Shown here piece after piece: positions 39,001 to 51,000 of a stretch of 64,000 bases of DNA; the first letter of the stretch is position 1; the number at the start of each line of letters is the position of its first letter. Source of the DNA: Antedon bifida. Taxonomy: Eukaryota; Echinodermata; Crinoidea; Comatulida; Antedonidae. The notes under the pieces are model-generated. The model made no database searches, was not told where the DNA came from, and was given only the letters and a program-made list of their open reading frames with translations. A program made the translations under genes and the position numbers. The stretch lies in NCBI GenBank assembly GCA_963402885.1, contig OY727096.1:17341820-17405819 (forward strand), written 5' to 3'.

Positions 39001-42000
39001 CGTATAACTTCAAGTCATAAATTTCATATTCAACTGAGAGGAGAATATAATCCTTGGCTGAACTTAACACATTGCTTCGTATCATAGTAACATTTAATAA
39101 ATCTAACTCATTAAACATTTCAGTCGCCATAGTGAGGGAATAAACAACGGTTTCTTCAACTTGATAATATGTCTCTGTGATATGTGTATAATTGACTCCA
39201 TCTATAAACAATTCAATACTAGAATTGACACCTGAAAATACTTCTGTTGCAATAAGAATCTTACGGCTGCCCCATGTAATAGGATTTTGGTTCATAATTC
39301 TAAACCCAGTAATACGCTCATCGAACTGTATATTTGTTGAGATGTTGGATTCGCTGACAACATTCTCTGACTGTATTGTAAGCGGAAGGTTAGCTGAATG
39401 GGCACAATCGAAACTAACAAAGTTGATGCCTAAACAAAAAAATAAATCAAACGTTTTTATTTCTAAACTGTACGTATGAAGTGCCCAAATTGTTGGCACA
39501 GAAGTTTAACTACTCTATATTCAACTCAGCGACTAAAAATAGAGCAGTCAATCTTTCAACTCATGACATATTATGACCACTTATAAACATTAATTATTTT
39601 GTATATTATTCTTATAAATCCAAAGGCAAATTACTGAAAAAAATGAAAATGCTGTGGGTATCAGTGGCTGGATCTCAATGGAGATACAAAAAAAAAGCGA
39701 AAAGCTAAATCAAAATGATAAGTAAAACAGCCAGAAAAGTTAGCAGAGCTTTCGGGCAACACTAGCCCTTCATCAGTGCAAGTGAAGGAATTTGGATAAC
39801 GTCATAGTATAAGAGCTGGCAAGTGCTGCTTGGGTGGACAGGAATAAAAGAAATACAACAAAAGGAGACAGGGTGGAGTCTGAATAAGAGTAGAAAACAA
39901 AGGTAGCTTGGTAGAGATATAAACAATTTTGGAATGAAACTAAAAAACAGCTTAAATGGTGGTTAATATTGAAACTTAAATTTTGGTAGTCAATAATTTT
40001 ACCGATCTGGGAGTATGTTCCTAATGTTAAGTCCAAAAGCTTTTGTGGTTTTAAGTTGTAATTCCCAGTGGTTTTCTTTTTCTTTGCGAGTTTTGTTGCT
40101 CCATTTGACTCCGTGGTCTATTGCAATAACTCTGAAATTTGCAATCGAGTGACCAGCTGAATTAAAATGTTCGGCTACAGGTTGATCAAGCTTTAATGTT
40201 TTGATAGCTGATCTGTGTTGTGTCATTCTCATACGGAGAGTGTTTTTTATTTCTCCGTTTGCCACAAATATTACAGTATTTGGTTAGACAATTAATTAAT
40301 TGATTGTCTTATCCGAAAAATGCGGCCAGTTTGGTTACTCTTAAATTTTTCAGTAGAATCAACCAATGAACATGTTTTGCAAGATTTGCCACAAAGGTGA
40401 CTGCCCAAATTTTGGCTGTCATGAGAGTTAATTTCACTCTTAAATTTGGATCTGACTAATATATCACGAAGGTTGGGAGGTCTACGAAATGCAATAATGG
40501 GTGGTTCCGGAAAAACAGTCTTGAGACGTTCTGTGGACTGTAGAATACAGGTAGCCCGTAAGAGGCAACCTTGGCGATAGGTTGTGACCAATGGCACTCT
40601 GGTCGAATTTTTTGGCTGACGTGGTTTGTACGTCAGTGTTTGAGATCGAGGAATATCGTTTGCTTTCTTTATAGCAGTTTCGATGTATTCTTTCTTGTAA
40701 TTTCTATTCCAGAGATGTCCGGTTGGTTCTTCGGTACAATTCTGAAAATCTGAATCTGAAGAACAGATACGTCCGATACGTAATGCATGACTGTACGGTA
40801 TGTTTTTAGTACAGTGTCAGGGATGACAACTGCTAGGGAGCAGGTACATATTTTTAACCGTGGGTTTACTGAGTAGGTCAGTTTTGGGTGTACCATTTTC
40901 TATGGTCACTATAGTGTCCAAAAAGTCAACGCTACTAGTGGATTTGGTAGCTGTAAATTTGATAGTTGGGTGGGCTGAATTAATATTGAGTAGAAAAGAT
41001 TCCAAATTATTTTGACCATGGGTCCAGATCATGAAGATGTCGTCAATGTATCTAAACCAAACAAGTGGTTTATTACGTTGGAGGGACAGAAAATTGGCCT
41101 CAAATTGTCCCATAAATAAATTTGCAGAAGATGGCGCCATTTTTGTGCCCATCGCTGTGCCATGAATGTGAAGGTAATTGTCATTTCCAAAAATAAAATT
41201 GTTGTTGGTTAAAATCAACATGACCAGTTCTCTTAAATGAGCTTTAGTAGGCGTTTTGCCTGGAATTTGTTTGTAATCTAAAATACATGCGTCGGCTCCT
41301 TCTTCGTGAGGGATATTAATATACAATGATGAAACATGTAAATTTAAATAATTTTTATATATATATATTTGTATAACAAACGTGTACCTTTGCAACCAAG
41401 TAATCCAATTTTCAAGAGCACAGCACCTTCAAAGTCCATAAAATTTATTTTGACATACTTGGCTATGAATGTGTCATCAAACATTTGGTACATAAAGCCA
41501 TCATGTGTGTTATGATATGTAAATTTCTGAAAAATACAACAACTTGTTTAAATGAATATATAATGGCAGTCTTACGACAAAAAGCTAGGTGGTAACCCTT
41601 GAAGTGTTCAGTGTAAAATTCAGTATTTTTCTTACTTATACTTTTGTGAGCCTTTTCATCTGGAAGCATTTTTTGCCTTAAATATTCTGTCTAAATAATT
41701 ATACTCTTAAAATATGGCTAGTGGAAAGCAAGAGGGTAGAACTGTTATACCATGGAGGAAATATCCTCCATGGTTATACCCAGCTTAGATCTACAATGTC
41801 AACTCATCGAGCAGTTTAACTATTTCAATCATGGTTATAGTAACTAGGCTATGCCATGTTCTTTGACTAATTTTCTCCCATCAACTCAAAAACATTCATT
41901 AGTAAGTTTACCTTGATTTCCCCTTTTTCATAAAGGAATTTCCAAGAAATTTTGTCTACACTGTGTTGTACACAAAACTGTCGTTGATCACTTGAATCCA

Positions 42001-45000
42001 TGTTACTCAATAAAATGCCTGATAGTTCCTGTCTCCCAGGCAGTACGATTATCACCCATGGTTCATAGCGGTTTTCTATTGAAATCCAATTTTTACCACT
42101 TGAAAATTCTGTTCTTGTAGTGTCAATTTCGATCATTTCATGACATGTCTGTGGCCCTGTAGTTGACACAGAAAATGATATGTAATACATTTTTAATCCT
42201 CCACAATTACAAAACAACCAAACAACTCACAAGTAAAAAAATAACATAAATCTATAAATAAACCAACAAAAAAATTCATTAAACCTGACAACTAACTAAT
42301 TAACCAAACCAATTAAATTAACAAACTTATCAATCTAGTCTCCATAACATACAATCATACTTACTCTTGCAGCCTATTAGCTTAAAAGTTTGTGGTCCAT
42401 TGAAAACAGGCGAAGCACCGTCATATGTGTAAACCAGCCGCAAAAAACGACAGATTACTGGGTAACGAAAACTGTTCAAAACTTTCTCATTAAAAACCTA
42501 AGGGCAAAAATAATACCGAGTTTATAGTGGTATCGATGAGAAACATTACCAAACAAACACGCCCCTTTTTATCTGAAAAGGTTGTGTGTGCAAAAAATGA
42601 CAGTATCAGGCAGTCCACCTAGCAACCTAATAAAATTACATTATTCGCCACAACCCGATACCAGGATTTTGTGTGAACGATCACAATTATATATTGCTGT
42701 GTGAGAGCAGATGGTTGCAGTTATCAAGTAAATAAAATAAACATGGTCTTTTTTTTGTCCCTTAAGCTGTATTCACATTGGATTAGGTCCGACGCCTTGA
42801 GGAAAATATCACAAGCGTTGAGCGCGCTTTCACATCGAGCATGAATTCTGTTATTCGTTCGTGAGGTCATTCATGCTCACTGTTAATTGGTTTCAGAATT
42901 TGGTTTGAACGATCTTGCACCCATTTTCAACAATATTTTTCTCAGGGCACTGGACCGATTCCATGCGTGATGTGAAAGTAGCTTTAATCATATAATTTGA
43001 CGATATACTACCAGTAGCCTCCACCATATAACATCTGAAAAAAATCAACAAGAACAAACCTCAATATCCCCATTATTGTCCTGAACAGGCTTGAAAGTGT
43101 TGTTATCCATTGAGTATTCCACATGGAATATGTTCCTGTCACTTTCTTCCATTTTCTGTATTCCTGTGACTGTGTAATGCTTCAGTAGGTCTACCATGAC
43201 ATACCTCTTCTCACCCTCATTAGAGGCTGTGAACTGACCTGATGGTATCATGCCACCTGATGCACCAATGTCTTGACGACACAGTCTTGACCCTATAAGT
43301 TTAAAATTGTTTCAAATAAATAAATAAAAAAAGGTAAAAACAAGTCAACAACAACAGAAAAATGTATTTTATAAGAAGAGACAAAGTTTATAGTGTATGT
43401 AAACAAATAAAAAAGATATACCTTTACAACCAAGAAGTTCAAACCGCAAGCAGAGTGTATTAGGATTCAAGAATTCCACGCGAATAAACCGTGTATGTAC
43501 CTCTTTATCAAACACAATCCATTTTTCAGAAGCGTCATTAGCAGTCACATTAAGCCATGCCTATAATTACAATAATATAACACTAGAAAAGGAAGAGTTC
43601 ATTCAAACCGTCCATAACAATGTATTTAAATATAGGTTTAAACAGATATACAGTACAATAAAACTGCAGTCACTATGTACTTACAGTATCAGAGCCAGCA
43701 ATATAAACATCCTTCCACAGCATTTTGTTTTCACTGTAAGACACTTTAAACAATGAAGAAACCCCTCTACTAGTCTCAACCTCAAAGATGAAGCCAGTGA
43801 ATATGTGAAGGTGTTCATATTCAATGTTGATCGGGTTGGCGTCATTCATGGAAAAACACATCCCGGATCCACTATGACCAATACGGACTAAATCAACGTT
43901 GAAGTTTGGTATGTCAGACGTCACTTGGCTATTAGTCACATCTCCATTTCTTAATCCCATTTCGTCAAGACATACATTGTTCGCTGGATAAAAAAAAAGA
44001 TAAATTTTACACAGATCTAACGAGAGACAAGTATTTTGCAAAAAATTGCATCTTGTGCACGCTTACCAAAATGGAAATTCTAAGTTTACCCACCAGCATT
44101 CTAATTTTGTATAACTTTGTATATAACATTAAATAGGTAGATCCAAATTTTTATTTCTATGCCAAAAGAGAGGATATTAGGTTAAGATCAGTTCATTTAG
44201 CCCCTGCTTCATCCAATGGATGTCAGGAAGCAGGAAATATTGTACAATTAACTATTTGAAATCTCCGCTTCCTAGAGTAATATGATGATTACATAGTGCC
44301 TTGTGCATGTGTACATACACTATTCATACTAATACTTACACCCACAACCCAGAAGATCAAACCTCAAAGCAGGCGTTCTTATTTGAGGTACAATATTTAC
44401 ACGAACATGAATAGCATAAACTGGCTCATTGAAAAAGTTTGTCACTATAGTGCCTTCATCAAAATTTCCAGTCAAATTCTGCCAACAAGAAGAGATAAAA
44501 CATTTCAAAATGTTATATTCATTGAATTCATTGAAAGACAAAAGAGGTGTACCATATGCACTTAATATGATTATGATCTGGAGTAAGATTTAACTTGCTT
44601 ACCAAAATGAAGCCAATGATTTTGCTTAAGTCAGTTTTGAAAATAACTTAAGCAAACTTTTTACATATATATTCTTACAATTAAAGATGACAAAGTTTAT
44701 TTTATAAAGATAAACAGAACTGGTTTGATCAGAGAAGAGTGAAATTTAACTCTAATTCCCTGGTTTGATAATAAAGCCTCAGCTTTTCACAAATCTTAAC
44801 TATCTTGACTTAAAGCAAACAATTGATAAATGCCAGCTCAAGTTAAACACAATCATACCGTAAAACAAGGATATATGTATGTCTACCTTTGTTGTGTTAT
44901 TTTCCATATCTACATTGATCCAAACATTTCCACTTTGGCTGTAGGTTACAAAGAAACTTTCAATCCAAGACTCAGCATTGGAACTACCTTGCGTGGCAAT

Positions 45001-48000
45001 ACCAGTAATAATATACATTCTCAGCAAATTTATCTAACGACAAATAAATAAAATTTAAATGAAATTAAATGAATAACAAAATAATGTACTGTTTTCTGAG
45101 ATAAAGAGGTCTATAAAAACAGAAAATTATTTGTACTTTTTAAAACTATATAAAATGAATTTTCAAAAGAAAAAATTTCATATATATTTAAAACATTACA
45201 ATACAGTACCTGAATCCATTCATTATCTCCATTTTCTGGAGACCACACGCCCTCTATGTTGTTCAGTCGTGCAAGGTGAGGAAACGAATTCAACACTGAT
45301 GTAGATGCCACAAACTGTGAGTCTGCAAACTTGTCCTCAAATTCTAGTCCCAACATATTCCGACAATTATCTAAATAGCAAAATTAAATATGTATCATAT
45401 TACATTACAGTATATAATACGTTTTGTATTTCATCTTGCATCTACGTTTGTTGTATTCATCTTCTAATTTATTATGTATGTGTATAAAGCCTGGTTTCCA
45501 TAAAATCGCTAGCAACTGGAATTATGGCTGGTAAACAAGGAAATAGGGAGCTTTCAAACTGCAAAAATCAATAAGCTACGCACAAGTTAACGTCAATTCA
45601 ATGTGCGCATGCAGGGAAGTTGGAGCGTTGGTACCAGACGAAGATGATTGACGACGCATCAATGAGTAAGTCATTGGTTGGCAGTTTTCGCAAATCAAAC
45701 TACTTCCTTATATTACAGCTTCCTTACCTTTGTTTGATACCTGTATATTTTGTAACATAACTCCATCAACGTTTAACAAGTCTTTATACAAAGTTAAACC
45801 TGGTTCAACAACTAACGTTATTGGCTCATTTTCTCCAATCGTTACATTTGTAGTAATATCTGAGCCTGAAATATAATTTGTAGTTATCAGTGGAAAATCC
45901 GGAATCTACAAAATACAGGAATGTGGAGAATTTAATTAGGTTTATACAAGTCCAATAACAGGGTAGAATTATATATATATGTATGTATATTTTTACGGTA
46001 AAATAATTGTTAAAGTCACCTGTAGAGAACCATTGGACCCGCGCAGCATGGTTGATATCCACAACATATTTTTCATCTTCAACAATGTTCCAATACGAAG
46101 GATTTTCTTCAACAAAACTTAAGTTAGCTATTTTATGTACAATTTTTACCAAAGTCTACAAATAACATTTTAAATATTAGTTAATACCGTATGAGACATA
46201 TGTACTAATATCTGAGATATTATCGAAAAAATAATGCCTCTCAAAAACCTATGCAGAATACTATAATAAAATATGTTTTAAAACAATCTTTTGTAGGCTA
46301 TATCTGCAGCCCTAGATTGATACCACCTAAGGTACTTGGCCTCTATCATGTTCAGACTCTAAAAAAGAAACTTACATATTCTGTCCACTGACTGTCTCTA
46401 TTATAAGCACGTAGGCTGACATTGTAAGATCCACTGTAGTGCCACAAATACATTAATTTGGTTGACGTGCTCTGCATTATATCACCATTAGCAAAATTCC
46501 ATTCATAATTACAACCAAGCATACCTGGATGATCCTCTATTGTGAAGTTTACAAAATCCCCAAATGACACTGAAAGGCATGAAAATATCATATTCTAAAA
46601 TTATCATGAAGAATATACAAGATGCTTATAATTCCCAATAACTGTATGTAGGCTTGATTGTCAGCATATGCTGTTTAGGGTCACCCTCACTAAATAAGGT
46701 TTAATAATAAATAAAATAAAATACAGTAGAACATCTATCAGTACACACAAAAGTCTCCTCTTAATAGGGGTTTTCCCTGAATAGAGGTTAAAACATATAT
46801 TCCTCCTCGTTCGTTTTACGGGAATGTGTCACCTTATTACATAAACTTACCAGTACTTAGACTGACATCATAAATATAAGGGTCGATGATGCGTACAACG
46901 GATACATCCTCGTTCAACCCTGCTACTGACAACTGAAACGAACAGGAGCTATTATGATTGCATGTATGTGATATAAGCGTTTGTCGTTGCCTAGCTACAA
47001 CAGCTCTGAATATATGATTCGTCTTGTTACTTGGATAAAAACTTCTCCCTTCAACAATATTTGATTCTGTATCTGTATTTATAAATTCTGTCGATGTTAA
47101 TGACATCTCTTCACCTAACTGTCCATCATTTACATAATTATAACTTATGAAATCTCCTTTTTCAACTTTGGTGTCGTTGACTTGCAGGTATGCTCGGCCG
47201 GTTGAAGACTGCTCAAAGATGAATGTTTTTACAGCCTCAAGTTTGACATCTGGTGGTGATGTAAAAATGATGTTTGCGGTAGAGTTTGTGCACAGACCAG
47301 TTCTGAAGTTGAATGGCGAAGACTCTGAACAAGTTTTCTTCCAGATGCTCGGCTGATCGTCGCACGAGGCGTCAATTGAAACATATGAATATGATGATAC
47401 ACAAAACTTATAGAAATCAGTAACGTAGGGCCTTAGAATCTGTGTGAAGAAATCATTATAAGCTGTGATCAGATAGTATTGTTAGATTTTTTTCAGGGCA
47501 CAATAGAAAAATAGTATCACCACAAACTAGATACGATACCATGTAATTGGCTAAATGCTTAGCTGTTGGTTTGGTTTGAAATGAACATAAGTGCATAGGA
47601 AATTAGGGTGAACACATAATTGTAGAGCTCTTGTTATCTGAAAAAAAAATTCTTTCTGAAATAGATCCTCTTGTGACCAGACAGATTAGGCTCTACTAGG
47701 CCTCTTTTGTTCTCACCGATGGCCATCGACATATTTGTTTGCCCAATATTTTAAATATATCTCCTGATACATAGCATGCATATTTACCTCTAATTTTATA
47801 GTTCCAGTTTTCTGGATGTACACTTCAAAACCCATCAGTTTACCATCAACTTTAATCGGGTCATTAAGTTTAATGTAACGTGCAGTTTGTGTGTAACTTT
47901 GACTGTCAGTTGTTAACAAGCTGTTGCTACCAAACATAACAATATCTTTACCTGATAAGGAAACAAAAATAGATTATCATAAAGAAATAGTGATTAGTAA

Positions 48001-51000
48001 AATGTTTTTTTAATCTTATGATATTCCGCGCAGAAAATTAACTTTTAAATATCAGTAACCAAATTCCAGATAAATTAGTACAAGTTTCAAGTTCGTTATT
48101 ACATATCGTCTTCAAAGTTATATTACAAGATATTTACATAAAAATGATTAAAATCGATGATAAAAGTACAATAAGTTTAAACCAGTTATTATAAATACAA
48201 TTGAAAGAGTTCCTCTCCTTCCAAAGATATATTTTTAATGATATTTTGGGTGAGTTCCCACGGTTTTCACATTTCCTTCATGTAACAAGAAAAATATCAT
48301 TAAAAATGTACAATTACATCAGAGTAGGGAAACATATCTGACCAATTAACTTAGCCAAAATACTTCGTAGTAGTCAAATTATCATCAATAATAGACTTAC
48401 TAGTATAAATATCTGTTGTTATCCCATCTGAAAATGCAACATTGATAAGTTTTTGACTGCCTATTATGTAGGAAAACATACAGTTGTAATGATCGATGAA
48501 TGAATTACAGGTTAGATTGTATTCTTGTAAATCATACACAACCGTTGTGGTATCAGTAGTCTTCAAAGTTTTACCAAGTTCATCGGTCACTTCAAATCCA
48601 ATTGACCGTTGCCCAGGTAACCTATAATGAAGTAGATTTTTTATTTGTTTTATTCATTAATAATCCATCTACCTTTATTAAAGAAATACAATAATATAAA
48701 CATTTCCATTCATTTTTTGGTATACTAGCACATTATTTTGTTAACAAATTATTTATTTTTTATAAAAAATGTTTGTTTTGCAAAAAAATGAAATAGTATT
48801 ATTGTTACAAACATCTTACAGAAACACATGCTTCACAGATCTCATTGTTCCTTTGTGTGTTTGTTTGTCTCCGAAATCATAACTGTAACTGGTAATTTTA
48901 GCTGAATTAGTAGGGTAGACAGATATGTTATACCATGCATTTCCCTGGATTCCATCTTTTATACCGTCAGCTAAAAATAAAAATGTATTCATAAAATATT
49001 TATGATCAATTATTAGATGTAGGTTATCTGGGTACGTATTGTTCATTGTCATAAATTTCTTTTCTAGTTTTATACTATGCCTCTAAATATTAATTAAATT
49101 TAATATGCGTCCGCTGTCAATTTTTGACTGTAAAAGAGACAGTGACTCAATAAAACCTTTGAATTGATCCTATGCCTGTACGCTGGGGGGAGGAGGAGGA
49201 GGAAGAGGAGGAGAAGGAGGAGGAGGAGTAAAAGGGGGGGAGGGGGGGGGGGCGGGAAGAGGTAATGTTACATTGGGTTAAACAATGTATGTAAAAAATG
49301 GTATGTTATTGTTAACTTAAAATAGGTTTTTTTTCACAAATTTAAACAGTTGAAGACTGTTTATAAAGAAGGAAGAGAAATTTCACTCTTTGTAAAATAG
49401 AAGATTTGTAAATAAGCATATGTATCTTTACCTGTAGGTCTATTATCGTCATCTTTATACCACATTGTGTTAAAAGCAGTCAGAACATCGTCATTATTGA
49501 ACACTACATTATGGATTTTCGTTCGACATTCATTGTGCAACATTGCAGGACATTCAGTGCAAGAATGCATTTCAACATAATTGTTGGTAATTGAGTCGTT
49601 GGCACATAAACACATTTCTGCACGAAATGCCGTAAATCTGTAATGTGAATCAGTATGACATTATTTATAAAATAAATATCAAATATCTACTGGCCCATAT
49701 TAACCAAAATTATGCACTGAAAAATGAATACAAAATACCAGAAGTTGTGATTTCCAACACGACTGATATCACATGGCTCATTATTTACATTACATTCCTG
49801 GTACAAACACCTAGAACCTTCCAGCAGGCCCCTGCCTGTACCTATTTACTAGGCCTAGTAAAGTAAGTACTGTACTACATTCCAATTCCTCTAGGTAGGC
49901 TTACTACTACCCACAAGGCCTAAATTTATACTCCAACTAGGCTAAAGCCTAACTAACCTAATAATTGGCTTACATGTAAAGTTTTTGTTATGTGTAAACT
50001 CAAGTATGCTTACACAGTTTAACTGAACAACATTTTGTTAAAACTATTTTTTAATCAATTTATGGTTGAACATCTTCACATCATCGCATGTCAACATGGT
50101 ATTTAAATCAAACCTTATATACTTTTGACCAATAACAACCCCTCTGCTGGGGTGTACTGGACTGTTGTGTTATATTAAACAGAGGGTCAATAAGAGGTAG
50201 AAAGGTGAATAATAAAATATATTAGGTTTTTTTAATGAATAATTATTTTTATTTTAACTTTAATTAAAACTACAAAATGGCATTCAAAGTTTGATTTTAT
50301 TCACCTATTTTTTTGTTTTAAGGGATGATACATCTCCAGCGGTGCATAAAATTTATATAGAGTACAAACATTGTATGTACTTACGCATATTTATTTTCGG
50401 CACAGACTTGACGGCAGTCTATAAAATCATCTGTTGGTGCACCATACGATCCAGGATTTATGTTAATTTCGCGCCCAATAATATTGTCCACGTGACATCC
50501 GAGAGAGGCTGTTGAAATATGAAAAAGTACATATTATATTATTATGACAAGTTTTAAAATAAAATATACGTTAACACAGTACATAAAATTAAACTTTAAA
50601 GAAAGAGCGGCCTGTGTATAAGCATTATTTTCATTGCACTGGTTAAACCATTTTAAAGATCTCATGAAATATTGAAATTTAGAAGACAAGAAAATGAAAA
50701 GAAATGATAAAAACAATCCCTCACGTACAGTAGGCCAGTTTAGAGGTTTAGTATGATGCTGTTATGTCAAATAGTAGTAAGGAAGTTTACTTACATATTG
50801 TCTGAATGTGAACAACCAGAGCATATGACCGATTTGCACTATTTGATAAAACCCATTCGGACCTATAACCGAGATCTTGTGTGTCGTCATCAGTTGCAGA
50901 GTACCAAACAGAGCTACCACCCTCTTTATACACAATACCATTGGTAACAGAAGAGAAACCAATAAGATTGCCATAAGCAATTGCCAGATTATCTTCTGAA

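Noticed and set aside
39430-41387. Splitting gene A into two genes at the Penelope insertion
   Set aside because: Phase is continuous (1 to 1) across the gap, there is no start or stop signal, and the total length is divisible by three only with both halves joined.
39999-41395. RT and GIY-YIG ORFs as domains of the polycystin gene
   Set aside because: They are a Penelope-like insertion inside an intron. Exons 21 and 22 join in matching phase across it.
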